A stretch of DNA of 64,000 nucleotides from Bartonella sp. M0283 (GTDB lineage: Bacteria > Pseudomonadota > Alphaproteobacteria > Rhizobiales > Rhizobiaceae), in the NCBI RefSeq assembly GCF_016100455.1, contig NZ_JACFSK010000001.1:1488001-1552000 (forward strand). The letters run 5' to 3'. The translations under genes were made by a program, and so were the position numbers. This document shows positions 29,069 to 39,393 of this stretch, one piece after another (position 1 is the first letter of the stretch; each line of letters starts with the position of its first letter). The notes below the pieces were generated by a model. That model saw only the letters and a program-made list of their open reading frames with translations, did no database searches and was not told where the DNA came from.

Positions 29069-29307
29069 GATTTTTTCCTGATTTCTGGTTGCAAAATCCC
29101 GCCAGCTTTCTTGGTTGAGAAAGCAGCATAAGAGACGTTTTTTAAAAGTTGCGTCGATAAGGCGGACTTTATCCGGTCAGAAAAAATAATAGAGAATCTT
29201 GGACATAAAACTTCCTTCCCGAAGCAATGTGGGGGATATGGCAAAGCCCACATCCGTACAAAACACGTCCGGAAAGGCCATAACCAGAACACCCCGTCTG
29301 TTGACAT
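29065..29307 (-). CDS. 80-codon leader ORF between riboswitch and nrdH (uncertain)
   Basis: An ATG three bases downstream of the riboswitch core opens 80 codons whose TGA overlaps the nrdH ATG (ATGA). The peptide (MSTDGVFWLWP...) has several Trp, Cys and Phe and no known family. The exact overlap would allow translational coupling of nrdH to riboswitch-gated leader translation, but chance cannot be excluded, since no strong ribosome site is visible. Confidence 0.3.
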   Translation of the reverse strand: MSTDGVFWLWPFRTCFVRMWALPYPPHCFGKEVLCPRFSIIFSDRIKSALSTQLLKNVSYAAFSTKKAGGILQPEIRKKS

Positions 29308-29309
29308 TC

Positions 29310-29465
29310 AATTCAAGGCAGGTCTCCTGGCTCATGGCTTGAAGCGCCAAAACCACCTTCCCGGGGTAACCCCAGTGGCATAAGGTTTTGACTTACCATT
29401 TACAGTTGCGGGGGCAGCTTCGGCTTTTTGATGAATTACCGAATTCCCTCTTAGCTCTTTCACCC
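29310..29465 (-). promoter_or_regulatory. Cobalamin riboswitch upstream of nrdHIEF
   Basis: On the minus strand the conserved blocks occur in order: AGGGAATTCGGT, the B12 box CTGCCCCCGCAACTGTAA (complement of 29400-29417), GCCACTG, and AGCCAGGAGACCTGCC (complement of 29317-29332) closing the outer stem. The nrdHIEF genes are downstream. The known logic is that adenosylcobalamin shuts off the B12-independent reductase when a B12-dependent one can work. Confidence 0.95.
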
Positions 29466-29520
29466 GATTTCAAATCCGCGATTTCGAATCCCAAATTTCG
29501 AATCCCAAATTTCGAATCAA
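29466..29520. repeat. 14-base tandem repeat upstream of the riboswitch
   Basis: ATTTCGAATCCCAA occurs at 29481-29494 and 29495-29508, with a partial third copy to 29520 and a degenerate one before 29481. It lies between the riboswitch and the NrdR-like boxes, in the likely 5' leader or promoter of the nrd operon. Confidence 0.6.
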
Positions 29521-29532
29521 AGAGAACCTCGA

Positions 29533-29579
29533 ACACTAGATGTAGTATCACTCACAAGATTTGCGTCAATATGTTTTAA
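29533..29579. promoter_or_regulatory. Two NrdR-like boxes
   Basis: ACACTAGATGTAGTAT (29533-29548) matches the NrdR consensus ACACWATATATWGTGT at 13 of 16 positions. A weaker copy, CGTCAATATGTTTTAA (29564-29579), matches 9 of 16, including the central core, and begins exactly 31 bases later, the known spacing of three helical turns. This supports repression of nrdHIEF by NrdR in addition to the riboswitch. Confidence 0.65.
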
Positions 29580-29775
29580 AAAATCAAATCGGATTATGTA
29601 CAATTTTTGAACCTGTCCCGAAAAAAGGATGAGGCAAATTTCCGTTTTAAAAAGTCACTTTTTGTTGACGGTCCAATTATATAAATTGAATTTAGATTTT
29701 TATGAAATTACACTAGAGCCACCCGCCGAAATAGCGGACATTTAATCGGGGGGAGGTAGATATTCGGAGTATAAA

Positions 29776-30990
29776 ATGACTACCTCAACAGCCACAAAGG
29801 CTGAACCTGGTGTACAAAGCGGAACGACTTTATATAAGCGCATAAGTGTGGCAATGTTTTTTGCCGGCTTCGCAACTTTTTCTCTTCTTTATTGCGTTCA
29901 GCCACTACTACCATCTTTCGCAAACCATTATCACATAACGCCAGCGAACAGTTCGTTGGCGCTTTCTATATCAACCGGCTTTCTGGCCTTTTCCATTCTC
30001 CTTTCAAGTGCCTTTTCCGAAGCGCTCGGCCGCCGCGGTTTAATGACCGCATCAATGATCGGTGCTTCTGTTCTAAACATCGTCGCGGCGCTTGCAACAA
30101 GCTGGCATTGGCTTCTTGTCGCACGTGCACTGGAAGGCATTCTCCTCGGGGGCGTGCCAGCCGTTGCTATGGCCTATCTTGCCGAAGAAATTGCTCCTCG
30201 AGGGTTCGGAAAAATTATGGGACTTTATGTCGGAGGTACGGCATTTGGCGGCATGATGGGCCGGGTTGGTATGGGCAGCCTCATCGAATGGTTCAATTGG
30301 CAATGGGCGTTGGCTATTATCGGCATTATTGATCTCATTGCAGCCATCGCTTTCTATTTCCTGTTGCCACCATCCAAGAACTTTGTTGCCGTTCACGGCA
30401 TCAATATCCATCACCACATAAGAGCCTGGATAGGTCATATCGGTTCGATAAGATTGCTTTATATTTATCTCTTCATCGCTTTGGTGTTCGGTGATTTCGT
30501 TGCGATTTTGAACTATACAGGCTTTCGTATGAGCGGAGCACCGTTCTTCCTTAGCCCGACAGAGATAGGATTCATCTTTTTGAGTTACGTTTCAGGTATT
30601 ATTGTTTCACCGATTGCCGGAAATTTGACCAACAAATATCACCGTAGTTCTCTATTGTTCATTTCTGTTGCGATTCTGGCTTTAGGGCTGGTTTTGACAC
30701 TGACCAATAGTCTGTTCTGGTTTATTGTTGGCATAATTTGTGTAACCATAGGCTTTTTCTCCGCCCATGCGGTGGCAAGCAGTTGGGTTGGCCGCATTGC
30801 CGTCGGAGCCAAAGGACATGCGACAGCACTTTACCTTCTGTTCTACTACATGGGATCGAGCTTCATTGGTGCATTTGGCGGCTGGTTCTGGTTCCATGGA
30901 GGTTGGGACATGGTTATTGCTTTCACCGGCACGCTTGTCATCATCGCGTTCGGGTTCTGCTATTTGTTACGGCGCCGTGAGCTGGCCTGA
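29776..30990 (+). CDS. MFS transporter (YnfM-like, 12 helices)
   Basis: Inner-membrane proton-coupled exporter. The 404-residue protein has about 12 hydrophobic segments, with motif A between helices 2 and 3 (SAFSEALGRRGLMTASM). The pattern resembles the YnfM/arabinose-efflux group. No substrate can be read from sequence. It is divergent from the nrd operon, so its promoter lies in the same 700-base interval; a CGGAG ribosome site precedes the ATG. Confidence 0.82.
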   Translation: MTTSTATKAEPGVQSGTTLYKRISVAMFFAGFATFSLLYCVQPLLPSFANHYHITPANSSLALSISTGFLAFSILLSSAFSEALGRRGLMTASMIGASVLNIVAALATSWHWLLVARALEGILLGGVPAVAMAYLAEEIAPRGFGKIMGLYVGGTAFGGMMGRVGMGSLIEWFNWQWALAIIGIIDLIAAIAFYFLLPPSKNFVAVHGINIHHHIRAWIGHIGSIRLLYIYLFIALVFGDFVAILNYTGFRMSGAPFFLSPTEIGFIFLSYVSGIIVSPIAGNLTNKYHRSSLLFISVAILALGLVLTLTNSLFWFIVGIICVTIGFFSAHAVASSWVGRIAVGAKGHATALYLLFYYMGSSFIGAFGGWFWFHGGWDMVIAFTGTLVIIAFGFCYLLRRRELA

Positions 30991-31046
30991 ATTTTTTATT
31001 GAAGAGTAGCAGATCACGTAAAATACAGAGAGCGTGAGTTTCACGT

Positions 31047-31898
31047 TCAGGAAAATAACAAGGCGCGCAAAATACCATTCAGGTCTTTGCGCGTCTTTTT
31101 TAATTTAAAACCACTCTCTGAAAAAAGAGCAATCACGTCTTCTTCCTGACCTTTACCAATTTCAACCGCAATCAGTCCATGCGGTTTCAAAAATGGTCGG
31201 CCTTCTTTTGCGAGTTTCCGATAAAATTGAAGCCCGTCTTCCCCACCCGACAATGCCCTCAAGGGGTCGTATTTTTTTACCTCTGTCGCAAGTGAAGAAA
31301 TTTGACTTTCCCGAATATAAGGCGGGTTCGATATAATCATATCGAACTTTCCTGAAAGATTAAAAAACCAGTCACTTTTTAAAGGCGTAAAACGGTCTGC
31401 TACTTCTGCATTCTTCGCATTTAATGAAGCTGTTTCCAAGGCGTTATCGCTGATGTCGACAGCCATTGCCTTGAGCCTATCGACATTTGCCAGAAGAGCA
31501 ATGGCAATGGCCCCTGTTCCGGTTCCCATATCGACAATTCCGGCTTCGCCACATTGTCCGATTATGGCATGAATTTCCGGTAACACCATATCGACAAGCG
31601 CTTCTGTATCATCTCTCGGTTCAAGAGTATCGACAGATAGCTTAAACTCTATCCCGTAAAATTCCCGTTTTCCGATAATGCGGTAGACCGGCTTACCATG
31701 CAGACGTTCAAAAACCGCCCTATCAAGCCGTTGCAACGCGTCATCGCTCACTTGAAAATCGGGGTTGAGTATTTCATCTGTGCGCGTTGTCGATGTGAAA
31801 AACTCGACCAGAAGACGTGCATCAAGATCGGCATTGTCCAGTTTTCTATCGCGGAACAGTTTTCTTGTTTTTTTCAAAACATCGGAAAGACTTGCCAT
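31047..31898 (-). CDS. prmC: Release-factor glutamine methyltransferase
   Basis: Methylates the glutamine of the GGQ motif of release factors RF1 and RF2, raising termination efficiency. The 283-residue protein has the Rossmann SAM-binding motif VDMGTGTGAIAIALL and the NPPY active-site motif at about residues 189-192 (SNPPYIRES). It follows prfA by 2 bases, the usual operon. Confidence 0.96.
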   Translation of the reverse strand: MASLSDVLKKTRKLFRDRKLDNADLDARLLVEFFTSTTRTDEILNPDFQVSDDALQRLDRAVFERLHGKPVYRIIGKREFYGIEFKLSVDTLEPRDDTEALVDMVLPEIHAIIGQCGEAGIVDMGTGTGAIAIALLANVDRLKAMAVDISDNALETASLNAKNAEVADRFTPLKSDWFFNLSGKFDMIISNPPYIRESQISSLATEVKKYDPLRALSGGEDGLQFYRKLAKEGRPFLKPHGLIAVEIGKGQEEDVIALFSESGFKLKKTRKDLNGILRALLFS

Positions 31899-31900
31899 AA

Positions 31901-32980
31901 TCAGCCGTTATTACCCAGTTCCGCAAGCAAGGTCGCTTGATGATCGGCAATCAATGCGTCAATCAACTCGTCAAGTTCGCCTTCCATAACCCTGTCAAGC
32001 TTATAGAGCGTAAGATTTATCCTGTGGTCTGTCACACGACCTTGAGGAAAGTTATAGGTTCTTATGCGCTCGGACCGGTCCCCCGAGCCAACCTGACTTT
32101 TACGGGAAGCCGAGCGTTCACTGTCAGCTTTTTGGCGCTCCATGTCATAAAGTCGCGCACGCAAAATTTGCATAGCGCGCGCACGGTTCTGGTGTTGGGA
32201 TTTTTCAGCTTGCACGACCATTATACCGGTCGGCAGGTGGGTGATACGCACAGCAGAATCGGTTGTGTTGACGTGCTGGCCACCAGCGCCGGAAGCCCGC
32301 ATGGTATCAATCCTTATATCTTCCGGCTTGATTTCAACATCAATTTCTTCGGCTTCCGGTAAAACCGCAACAGTTGCTGCCGAAGTATGAATTCGTCCGC
32401 CGGCTTCCGTTTCCGGAACACGTTGCACACGGTGCACACCGGACTCGAATTTCAGCCGCGAAAACACGCCCTTGCCTGTGACAGAAGCGATAATTTCCTT
32501 ATATCCGCCAACATCACCTTCGCTTGCGGAAACCACTTCAACTTTCCAACCGTGCAAACTCGCATAACGTTCATACATACGGAAAAGATCGCCCGCAAAA
32601 AGGGCAGCTTCCGACCCCCCAGTACCTGCGCGTATTTCCAGAATGGCGCTTTTTTCGTCGGCTGCATCTTTGGGAAGCAGTTCGATTTGAACATCATGTT
32701 CCAGTTTGGCAATTTTGGCTTTGATTTCGGGTAATTCTTCTTCTGCGAGGCCACGCATTTCGGAATCGATCGAATGATCTTCCAGCATTGCCTCAAGATC
32801 GGCCTCTTCATGGTGAGCCTTATTGAGTTCACGTATCAGACCGACAATATGTTGCAATTCCGAATATTCCGAGGCGAGCTTCACATAGGTCTCGGCATCG
32901 GGATTATTTGCCATTTCGCTTTCGATCATCTCGAAATGTTTTTCGAGCTGATTCATACGCTCTTGCGGTAATGCAACCAT
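31901..32980 (-). CDS. prfA: Peptide chain release factor 1
   Basis: Terminates translation at UAA and UAG. The 359-residue protein has the universal GGQ in [16 protein letters not shown] (about residues 227-242), and the domain carrying the tripeptide anticodon (PxT-type region before it). It forms an operon with prmC. In many Rhizobiales prfA-prmC follow lysC-ptsP; here lysC-ptsP are about 14 kb away in the opposite orientation. Confidence 0.97.
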   Translation of the reverse strand: MVALPQERMNQLEKHFEMIESEMANNPDAETYVKLASEYSELQHIVGLIRELNKAHHEEADLEAMLEDHSIDSEMRGLAEEELPEIKAKIAKLEHDVQIELLPKDAADEKSAILEIRAGTGGSEAALFAGDLFRMYERYASLHGWKVEVVSASEGDVGGYKEIIASVTGKGVFSRLKFESGVHRVQRVPETEAGGRIHTSAATVAVLPEAEEIDVEIKPEDIRIDTMRASGAGGQHVNTTDSAVRITHLPTGIMVVQAEKSQHQNRARAMQILRARLYDMERQKADSERSASRKSQVGSGDRSERIRTYNFPQGRVTDHRINLTLYKLDRVMEGELDELIDALIADHQATLLAELGNNG

Positions 32981-33173
32981 ATTTTTAAAAGCCTATATGT
33001 TGATATGGACCAAATTCCCCGCTCACCGATCAGAACCGGGCAAATGTGTGATAATGCAGCCCAAGCCGCTTGCCAATCTAAAAAGCACTTATGTTAAATG
33101 AATAAAAAAATTACAAGCGCCTTTTTTCATGTTGCCGATATCTGATGGCTAGAACCGAAACCCGCGCGGTTCG

Positions 33174-33596
33174 TTATTGGTGCTTGCGCTTTTTACCATA
33201 AAGTTCGAACCGATGGTGGATAATGTCATAACCCAATGAATGGGCGATTTCTTCTTGTAATTTTTCAATGAGATCGGAGCGGAATTCGATAACCTCGCCG
33301 GTGTCGATATCAATGAGATGGTCGTGATGCTCGCGGTTTTTCTGTTCGAAGCGTGACGGACCGCCTTCAAACTCGTGCCGTTCAATTGCACCAACTTCCT
33401 CAAGAGCCTTCATCGTACGATAGACAGTCGACAATGAAATTGTCGGGTCTTGTTCACTTGCACGTTTAAAAAGCTCGAAAGCATTGGGGTGATCGAGATT
33501 ATTATTGAGAAGATCAAGAATAATACGCCGTTGCCTTGTTATTCTAAGGCCACTTTTTCGTAATTCTTTTTCATAATCGGGTTTATCTTCCATCAT
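33174..33596 (-). CDS. fur: Fur-family metalloregulator (Fur/Mur type)
   Basis: DNA-binding metal-dependent repressor. The 140-residue protein has the N-terminal winged helix ([14 protein letters not shown] and [15 protein letters not shown]) and the metal site [11 protein letters not shown] at about residues 92-102. Its composition resembles the rhizobial Fur/Mur (iron/manganese) branch more than Irr, but that choice needs a tree. The region upstream (33597-33660) is AT-rich with a possible regulatory dyad. It is monocistronic, flanked by prfA and secA. Confidence 0.85.
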   Translation of the reverse strand: MMEDKPDYEKELRKSGLRITRQRRIILDLLNNNLDHPNAFELFKRASEQDPTISLSTVYRTMKALEEVGAIERHEFEGGPSRFEQKNREHHDHLIDIDTGEVIEFRSDLIEKLQEEIAHSLGYDIIHHRFELYGKKRKHQ

Positions 33597-33894
33597 ATCT
33601 TTAGAACCGATAATTCAATCTTATGCAAGGAAAAAGTAGAATTTTACATTCAAGATTATACCCCACACTTCAGTTTCAAGAAAGTAGATCACTTGTTAAA
33701 ACTCTACATCAATAAAAACCTTGAGCATTGCTCGATCGTTTTGCCGGAAAACTTCCATGACAAAATAAAATGACCGCGCGAAATCACGTTGTTTATATCG
33801 ACATCGAACATCTTTTGAATGCCGATATGCAGACTATACACTATCGTGATTTTTAAGAATTGTCACAATAGCAACATCAGATCAATCAGGCGTG

Positions 33895-36609
33895 TCAAAC
33901 AAAAGATCCGTGACAATGCTTGTATTTTTTGCCCGACCCGCACGGACAAAGTTCATTGCGCCCCACTTTGCCCCATGTGGTCGGATCTTTCGGATCACGT
34001 TTCGACGGTGCAACAACGGTATCACTTTCAGTACCTACCGAAATCATGCCTTCCGCATCGTCCTGACCGTTAAATTCCGGATGATCGGCATGCATTTCGG
34101 GAAGCGGAGCCGGTTCGGCCGGTTGTTCGACTATTTCAAACCGCATGAGCTTGGAAATAACGTCACGCCGCAAATTGGCAAGCATTGCCTGGAAGAGTTC
34201 GAAAGATTCAGTTTTATATTCGTTAAGCGGATCACGCTGTCCATAACCGCGGAATCCGACGACTGAACGCAAATGGTCGAGATTAACCAAATGTTCGCGC
34301 CATAATGTATCAATGCTCTCAAGCAACATGGCCTTGCGGAAATAGGCCATAACTTCGGGCCCGAACCGTTCTGCACGTTCTTTTGCGCGCTCGTCCATGA
34401 CGTTCTTGACGCGTTCCATTATCTGTTCTTCGGCAATACCTTCTTCCTTCGCCCAATCCTCGATGGGTAAATCAAGATTGAACAATTCACGCAATTTGTC
34501 GCGAAGTCCGATAGCATCCCATTGTTCCGAATATGTACCGTGCGGCACGTATTTTTCGACGAGGTCCTCTATGACTTCATCGCGCATTTCGGCGATCATA
34601 TCGGTAAGGTCTTTGGAATCCATAACTTCCATACGTTGTTCAAAAATAACCTTACGTTGGTCATTCATGACATCGTCATATTTCAGAAGATTTTTACGAA
34701 TTTCGTAGTTCCGTGCCTCAACCTTTTTCTGCGCTTTTTCGAGTGCCTTGTTAATCCACGGATGGGTGATGGCCTCGCCTTCTTTCAAGCCAAGCTTTTG
34801 CAACATTCCATCCATGCGGTTGGAACCGAAAATGCGCATCAAATCATCTTGCAATGACAAATAGAATTTCGACCGTCCGGGGTCGCCCTGACGGCCGGAA
34901 CGACCGCGCAACTGGTTATCAATACGCCGGCTTTCATGGCGTTCTGTTGCCAGAACGTAAAGACCACCGGCAGCGAGCGCCTTTTCTTTCAATTTGGCAA
35001 CATCTTCTTTGATTGCTGCAATCTTGGCATCGCGTTCGGGGCCTTCGGGAACATCTTTCAATTCCTGTTCAACGCGCATTTCGACATTGCCACCAAGCTG
35101 GATATCGGTACCACGGCCGGCCATATTGGTGGCAATCGTAATCGCCCCCGGCACACCCGCCTGGGCTACGATATAAGCTTCCTGCTCATGATAACGGGCA
35201 TTCAATACATTAAAACCGGTAATACCGTCTTTCCGCAGGCGATCGGCCAGATGTTCGGATTTTTCGATTGACGTCGTGCCAACCAGAATAGGCTGCCCAC
35301 GTTCATGGGAAGCACGAATATCGCGAACAATTGCCTGATATTTTTCTTCGACCGTGCGATAGACTTCGTCATTCTCGTCGATACGTTTAACCGGCAGATT
35401 GGTCGGAATTTCGATAACCTCGAGGCCATAAATATTGCCGAATTCTTCCGCTTCGGTTGCCGCTGTACCGGTCATACCGGCCAATTTGTCATACATGCGG
35501 AAATAGTTCTGGAAAGTGATTGAAGCAAGTGTCTGGTTTTCCGGCTGGATAGCGACATGTTCCTTGGCTTCCAAAGCCTGATGAAGCCCTTCCGAATAGC
35601 GCCGTCCCGGCATCATACGGCCGGTAAATTCGTCAATAATCATGACTTCGCCGTTACGCACAATATAATCTTTGTCGCGCGTAAACAATTTATGAGCCTT
35701 CAACGCATTGTTGATGTGATGCACAATCTTGACATTTTCGATGTCATAAAGGCCATGGCCTTTTAACAGCCCTGCCTCGGCAAGCATTTTCTCAACTTTT
35801 TCTGTTCCGACTTCGGTAAAAGTCGCCGTCTTCTGCTTTTCGTCGATTTCATAATCTTCCGGCTTCAGCGGCGGAATAAAAGTATCAATCTGTTTATAAA
35901 AATCGGTACGATCTTCAAGCGGTCCGGAAATGATAAGCGGGGTTCTAGCTTCATCAATCAGAATAGAATCAACTTCGTCGACAATCGCGTAGTGATGTCC
36001 TCGCTGAACCATCTGGCTACGATCAAATGTCATATTGTCACGCAGATAATCGAAGCCGAGTTCATTGTTGGTGCCATAGGTGATATCGCAGGCATAAGCA
36101 GCGCGACGCTGGTCGTTATCAAGGTCATGAACAATAACGCCTGTTGTAAGACCAAGAAAACCGTAAAGCTTCCCCATCGTTTCGGCATCACGTTTTGCCA
36201 GATAGTCATTGACCGTGACGACGTGCACCCCTTTGCCTTCAAGAGCATTGAGATAGACCGGCAATGTCGCCATCAGGGTTTTACCTTCACCGGTACGCAT
36301 TTCCGCAATGCCGCGATTATTCAAAACGATACCGCCAATCAGCTGGACATCGAAGGGGCGCAACCCGAAAACCCGTTTAGAGGCTTCTCTTGCCGTTGCA
36401 AAGGCTTCAGGCAGGAGAGAATCAAGCGTTTCTCCCTGTTGTAATCTTTTACGGAATTCATCGGTTTTCTGACGTAATTCACTATCGCTCAATGCCTGCA
36501 TTTGCTCTTCAAGAGCATTGATCTCGGCAACTTTTGGCCGAAGAGACTTGATGCGACGTTCGAATGCCGAACCGAATATTTTGCGCGCAATGCCGCCTAA
36601 ACTGACCAT
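33895..36609 (-). CDS. secA: Preprotein translocase ATPase SecA
   Basis: Motor ATPase that pushes unfolded proteins through SecYEG. The 904-residue protein has the Walker A region [14 protein letters not shown] at about residues 102-115, the DEAD-like [14 protein letters not shown] motif, the preprotein cross-linking region, and a C-terminal zinc motif ([14 protein letters not shown]). Length is normal. The ribosome site is GGAAAGGA; a hairpin lies in the 5' leader (36637-36652). The gene is divergent from the parvulin gene, as in other Rhizobiales. Confidence 0.98.
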   Translation of the reverse strand: MVSLGGIARKIFGSAFERRIKSLRPKVAEINALEEQMQALSDSELRQKTDEFRKRLQQGETLDSLLPEAFATAREASKRVFGLRPFDVQLIGGIVLNNRGIAEMRTGEGKTLMATLPVYLNALEGKGVHVVTVNDYLAKRDAETMGKLYGFLGLTTGVIVHDLDNDQRRAAYACDITYGTNNELGFDYLRDNMTFDRSQMVQRGHHYAIVDEVDSILIDEARTPLIISGPLEDRTDFYKQIDTFIPPLKPEDYEIDEKQKTATFTEVGTEKVEKMLAEAGLLKGHGLYDIENVKIVHHINNALKAHKLFTRDKDYIVRNGEVMIIDEFTGRMMPGRRYSEGLHQALEAKEHVAIQPENQTLASITFQNYFRMYDKLAGMTGTAATEAEEFGNIYGLEVIEIPTNLPVKRIDENDEVYRTVEEKYQAIVRDIRASHERGQPILVGTTSIEKSEHLADRLRKDGITGFNVLNARYHEQEAYIVAQAGVPGAITIATNMAGRGTDIQLGGNVEMRVEQELKDVPEGPERDAKIAAIKEDVAKLKEKALAAGGLYVLATERHESRRIDNQLRGRSGRQGDPGRSKFYLSLQDDLMRIFGSNRMDGMLQKLGLKEGEAITHPWINKALEKAQKKVEARNYEIRKNLLKYDDVMNDQRKVIFEQRMEVMDSKDLTDMIAEMRDEVIEDLVEKYVPHGTYSEQWDAIGLRDKLRELFNLDLPIEDWAKEEGIAEEQIMERVKNVMDERAKERAERFGPEVMAYFRKAMLLESIDTLWREHLVNLDHLRSVVGFRGYGQRDPLNEYKTESFELFQAMLANLRRDVISKLMRFEIVEQPAEPAPLPEMHADHPEFNGQDDAEGMISVGTESDTVVAPSKRDPKDPTTWGKVGRNELCPCGSGKKYKHCHGSFV

Positions 36610-37038
36610 TTCTGGTCCTTTCCGATGTTAGTTGTTGGCGTTTATCAACGCCCGTTGAGTGACGTACACCCTTTAATCTTCAATGGCCGTCCATGCAACC
36701 GGAACCGGCTCAAGTACCGATCGAAGTCTTGCAAACTCTTAAAGTCACCCCAATGTTCACGACAGAGATAGGTGTCGAGACATTACCTGTCAACAGTAAG
36801 AGCACAGTTTGTCTGCCAATCAGACATAATAGAACAAAAGTAAAGGGGCTTTTAAACTTCGGTTGCAGTTTAAGAGCTAATAATGACGTAAAGAACAAAT
36901 TTTCAACAGAAAAGATGTGAATTCTTGTGCCAAATTGCTAACATTTTTCCCAATTGCGAAAACAAAATGCTATGAAAGGTCCCAGTTTAACCCATTATTT
37001 CAGTCCAGAACGTACTTGCGTTCTTAAGGAGACAGTTA
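36610..37038. other. Divergent promoter region between secA and the parvulin gene
   Basis: No gene is seen. GGCGTT/AACGCC (36637-36652, 4-base loop) forms a hairpin in the secA leader, just upstream of the secA ribosome site. The rest must hold the two promoters. Confidence 0.4.
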
Positions 37039-38055
37039 ATGAAATTCATCCCCACCACCTTTTTGCTGTCGTCGGCTCTGCTATTGGGCACCAGCCTAAC
37101 ATCAATAGCACAAAATGCTCCTCAATCCACAGCTGACAAGCCGGCTGCAACAGATTCTGCTCCTCAATCCAAGCTACCTGATCCGACAAGTGCGCAAGAA
37201 GCAGCACCTGAAAAACCGGTCGATCCGTCACATGTTATGGCTGTTGTCGACGGGAAAAATATTACGGCGGGCGAACTTGATGCGATGGCAAATGATATGG
37301 ATCCGGGACTTGCCCGTTTGAAGGACCAACAACGCCGGATCACAGTGTTGAAAATATATATCGATATGAAAACACTTTCCGATGCAGCCGTTAAGGAAGG
37401 TTTGGACAAGACGCCGGAATACGAAAAACGTATGGCTATCATGCGAGACAATGTTCTTCAGCAAATTTATTTCAAAAACTCGATCGTTGACAAAATTACC
37501 GATGACGATGTCAAAGCACGTTATGATAAAGAAATTGCCAGCTTGCCAAAAGAAGAAGAAGTCCATGCCCGCCACATTCTGGTAAAGTCCAAAAAAGAAG
37601 CTGAGGACATTATCAAGAGCTTGGATAAGGGCGGTAAATTCGACGAAATTGCCAAGACAAAATCCACCGACGGTTCGGCTGCTACGGGTGGCGATCTTGG
37701 TTACTTTACACGCGGACAGATGGTCAAGCCCTTTGAAGATGCCGCCTTTGGTTTGAAAGTTGGCGAATATACAAAAACACCGGTCGAAAGCCCGTTCGGT
37801 TGGCACATCATTAAGGTGGAAGATCGCCGTACCAAACAGCCACCGGCATTGGCTGATATCAAAGACACAATTCGCAATGTGATTGCGCGTGAGCGTTATT
37901 CCAAATTGATTGCCGATCTGCGTAACAAAATGGATGTCAAATATCCTGACGAAGAAGTTGCCAAGCTCATGACCAAGACAAAAAGCGATGGCACCGGCTC
38001 GCCCGAAGACCAGTCTCAAGACGAAGACCAGTCTCAGGAAGAAGAAGATCAATAA
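37039..38055 (+). CDS. Periplasmic parvulin-type peptidylprolyl isomerase
   Basis: Folding helper for exported and outer-membrane proteins. The 338-residue protein has a signal peptide (about 1-24, ending SIAQN), a Pro/Ala-rich linker, a SurA-N-like helical part, and a rotamase domain with the conserved HARHILVKSKKEAEDII and GGDLGYFTRGQMVKPFEDAAF motifs (about 175-260). It ends with an acidic Gln/Glu/Asp tail containing two repeats of SQDEDQSQ-type sequence. An AAGGAGA ribosome site precedes the ATG. Confidence 0.92.
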   Translation: MKFIPTTFLLSSALLLGTSLTSIAQNAPQSTADKPAATDSAPQSKLPDPTSAQEAAPEKPVDPSHVMAVVDGKNITAGELDAMANDMDPGLARLKDQQRRITVLKIYIDMKTLSDAAVKEGLDKTPEYEKRMAIMRDNVLQQIYFKNSIVDKITDDDVKARYDKEIASLPKEEEVHARHILVKSKKEAEDIIKSLDKGGKFDEIAKTKSTDGSAATGGDLGYFTRGQMVKPFEDAAFGLKVGEYTKTPVESPFGWHIIKVEDRRTKQPPALADIKDTIRNVIARERYSKLIADLRNKMDVKYPDEEVAKLMTKTKSDGTGSPEDQSQDEDQSQEEEDQ

Positions 38056-38071
38056 GTTTCGCTTTGCATAC

Positions 38072-38125
38072 AATAATGCCGGACAAATGCCTTTTCAAAC
38101 AGCTTGTCCGGCATTATTATTTTTA
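38072..38125 (+). terminator. Terminator of the parvulin gene
   Basis: A perfect 15-bp stem (AATAATGCCGGACAA / TTGTCCGGCATTATT, 17-base loop) is followed by a T-rich run. It overlaps an upstream in-frame start of argJ, which supports using the later argJ start. Confidence 0.85.
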
Positions 38126-38154
38126 TTCTCTTTATTGTCATTCGAGACTTTTCT

Positions 38155-39393
38155 ATGACCGTTAAAATTTCGCCGCTCGCACCAAAAACTTTTGCTAAAT
38201 TGCCTCCGATAAAAGGTGTGCGTCTTCAAACGACTGAAGCCGGCATCAAATACAAAGGGCGCACGGATCTCCTTTTTATTATATTCGACGAAGCAGCCAA
38301 TGTCGCAGGTGTGTTTACCCGTTCAAAATGTCCATCGGCACCTGTCGATCATTGCAGGAAAATTCTTTCTCATGGAGTAGCGCGTGGCGTCGTCATAAAT
38401 TCCGGCAATGCCAATGCCTTTACCGGCAAAAAGGGTATTGCAGCAACAGAGGCCACGGCGAAAGCGGCAGCCGATTGTCTCGGATCGAAAACAGAGGAAA
38501 TTTATCTTGCCTCCACCGGAGTTATCGGTGAGCCGATGGATGCTTCGCGCTTTATCGGTCTTTTGCCTGAAATGGCAAAAAATGCAAAAGAAGACAGTTG
38601 GCTTGATGCCGTTAAAGCCATTATGACAACGGATACGTTCCCGAAGCTTGCAACGCGGACAATCGATTTTGGCGGGCATCCCGTCATTATCAATGGCATT
38701 GCCAAAGGTGCCGGCATGATCGCTCCGAATATGGGGACTATGCTATCCTTCATAGTAACCGATGCTCCTGTGGATGCTGCAATATTACAAGAAATATTGT
38801 CGGATAAAGTTCGCGACACATTCAATGCCATTACTGTTGATAGCGACACCTCGACATCTGATACGCTCCTTTTGTTTGCTACCGGTACGGCTGAGGGAAA
38901 TATCAGACCGCTTAATCAAAAAAATGACCCGCGTTATCAAGTGCTTGCCGATGGAATTTATGAAATTTTGCACGAACTTTCTTTGCAAGTTGTCACCGAC
39001 GGTGAAGGTGCGCACCACCTGATCGAAGTCAGAGTTGAAGGTGCAACAACAAATGACGCAGCCAAAATCATTGCCCGCTCCATTGCCAATTCCCCATTGG
39101 TAAAAACAGCGGTGGCAGGGGAAGATGCCAATTGGGGTCGCGTGGTCATGGCTGTCGGTAAAGCCGGCGTCGAGGCTAACCGTGACCGATTGGCAATATG
39201 GTTCGGTCCACATCGCTTGGCCGTTGATGGAGAACGTGATCCCGATTATAGTGAAGAGGAAGCCTCGAACTATATGAAAGGCACTCATATAGTCATTAAA
39301 GCCGATATCGGTTTGGGAAATGGCTGTGCAACAATATGGTCTTGTGATTTGACGAAAGAATATGTCGAGATTAATGGTGACTACAGAAGTTGA
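38155..39393 (+). CDS. argJ: Bifunctional glutamate N-acetyltransferase / amino-acid acetyltransferase
   Basis: Makes N-acetylglutamate in arginine synthesis and recycles the acetyl group of N-acetylornithine. The 412-residue protein is made as a precursor that cuts itself before the nucleophilic Thr195 in PNMGTMLSF; most family members have Ala before this Thr, here it is Gly. Other motifs: KSPAPVDHC-like N-terminal region (SAPVDHCRK) and [11 protein letters not shown]. The ATG at 38155 is preferred over ORF extensions that run into the terminator. The next gene overlaps its end. Confidence 0.95.
   Translation: MTVKISPLAPKTFAKLPPIKGVRLQTTEAGIKYKGRTDLLFIIFDEAANVAGVFTRSKCPSAPVDHCRKILSHGVARGVVINSGNANAFTGKKGIAATEATAKAAADCLGSKTEEIYLASTGVIGEPMDASRFIGLLPEMAKNAKEDSWLDAVKAIMTTDTFPKLATRTIDFGGHPVIINGIAKGAGMIAPNMGTMLSFIVTDAPVDAAILQEILSDKVRDTFNAITVDSDTSTSDTLLLFATGTAEGNIRPLNQKNDPRYQVLADGIYEILHELSLQVVTDGEGAHHLIEVRVEGATTNDAAKIIARSIANSPLVKTAVAGEDANWGRVVMAVGKAGVEANRDRLAIWFGPHRLAVDGERDPDYSEEEASNYMKGTHIVIKADIGLGNGCATIWSCDLTKEYVEINGDYRS

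Noticed and set aside
31033..31045. Hairpin CGTGA/TCACG between the MFS gene and prmC
   Set aside because: Five-base stem without a T run.
37228..38073. 281-codon ORF opposite the parvulin gene
   Set aside because: Antisense shadow of a gene with clear parvulin motifs and signal peptide.
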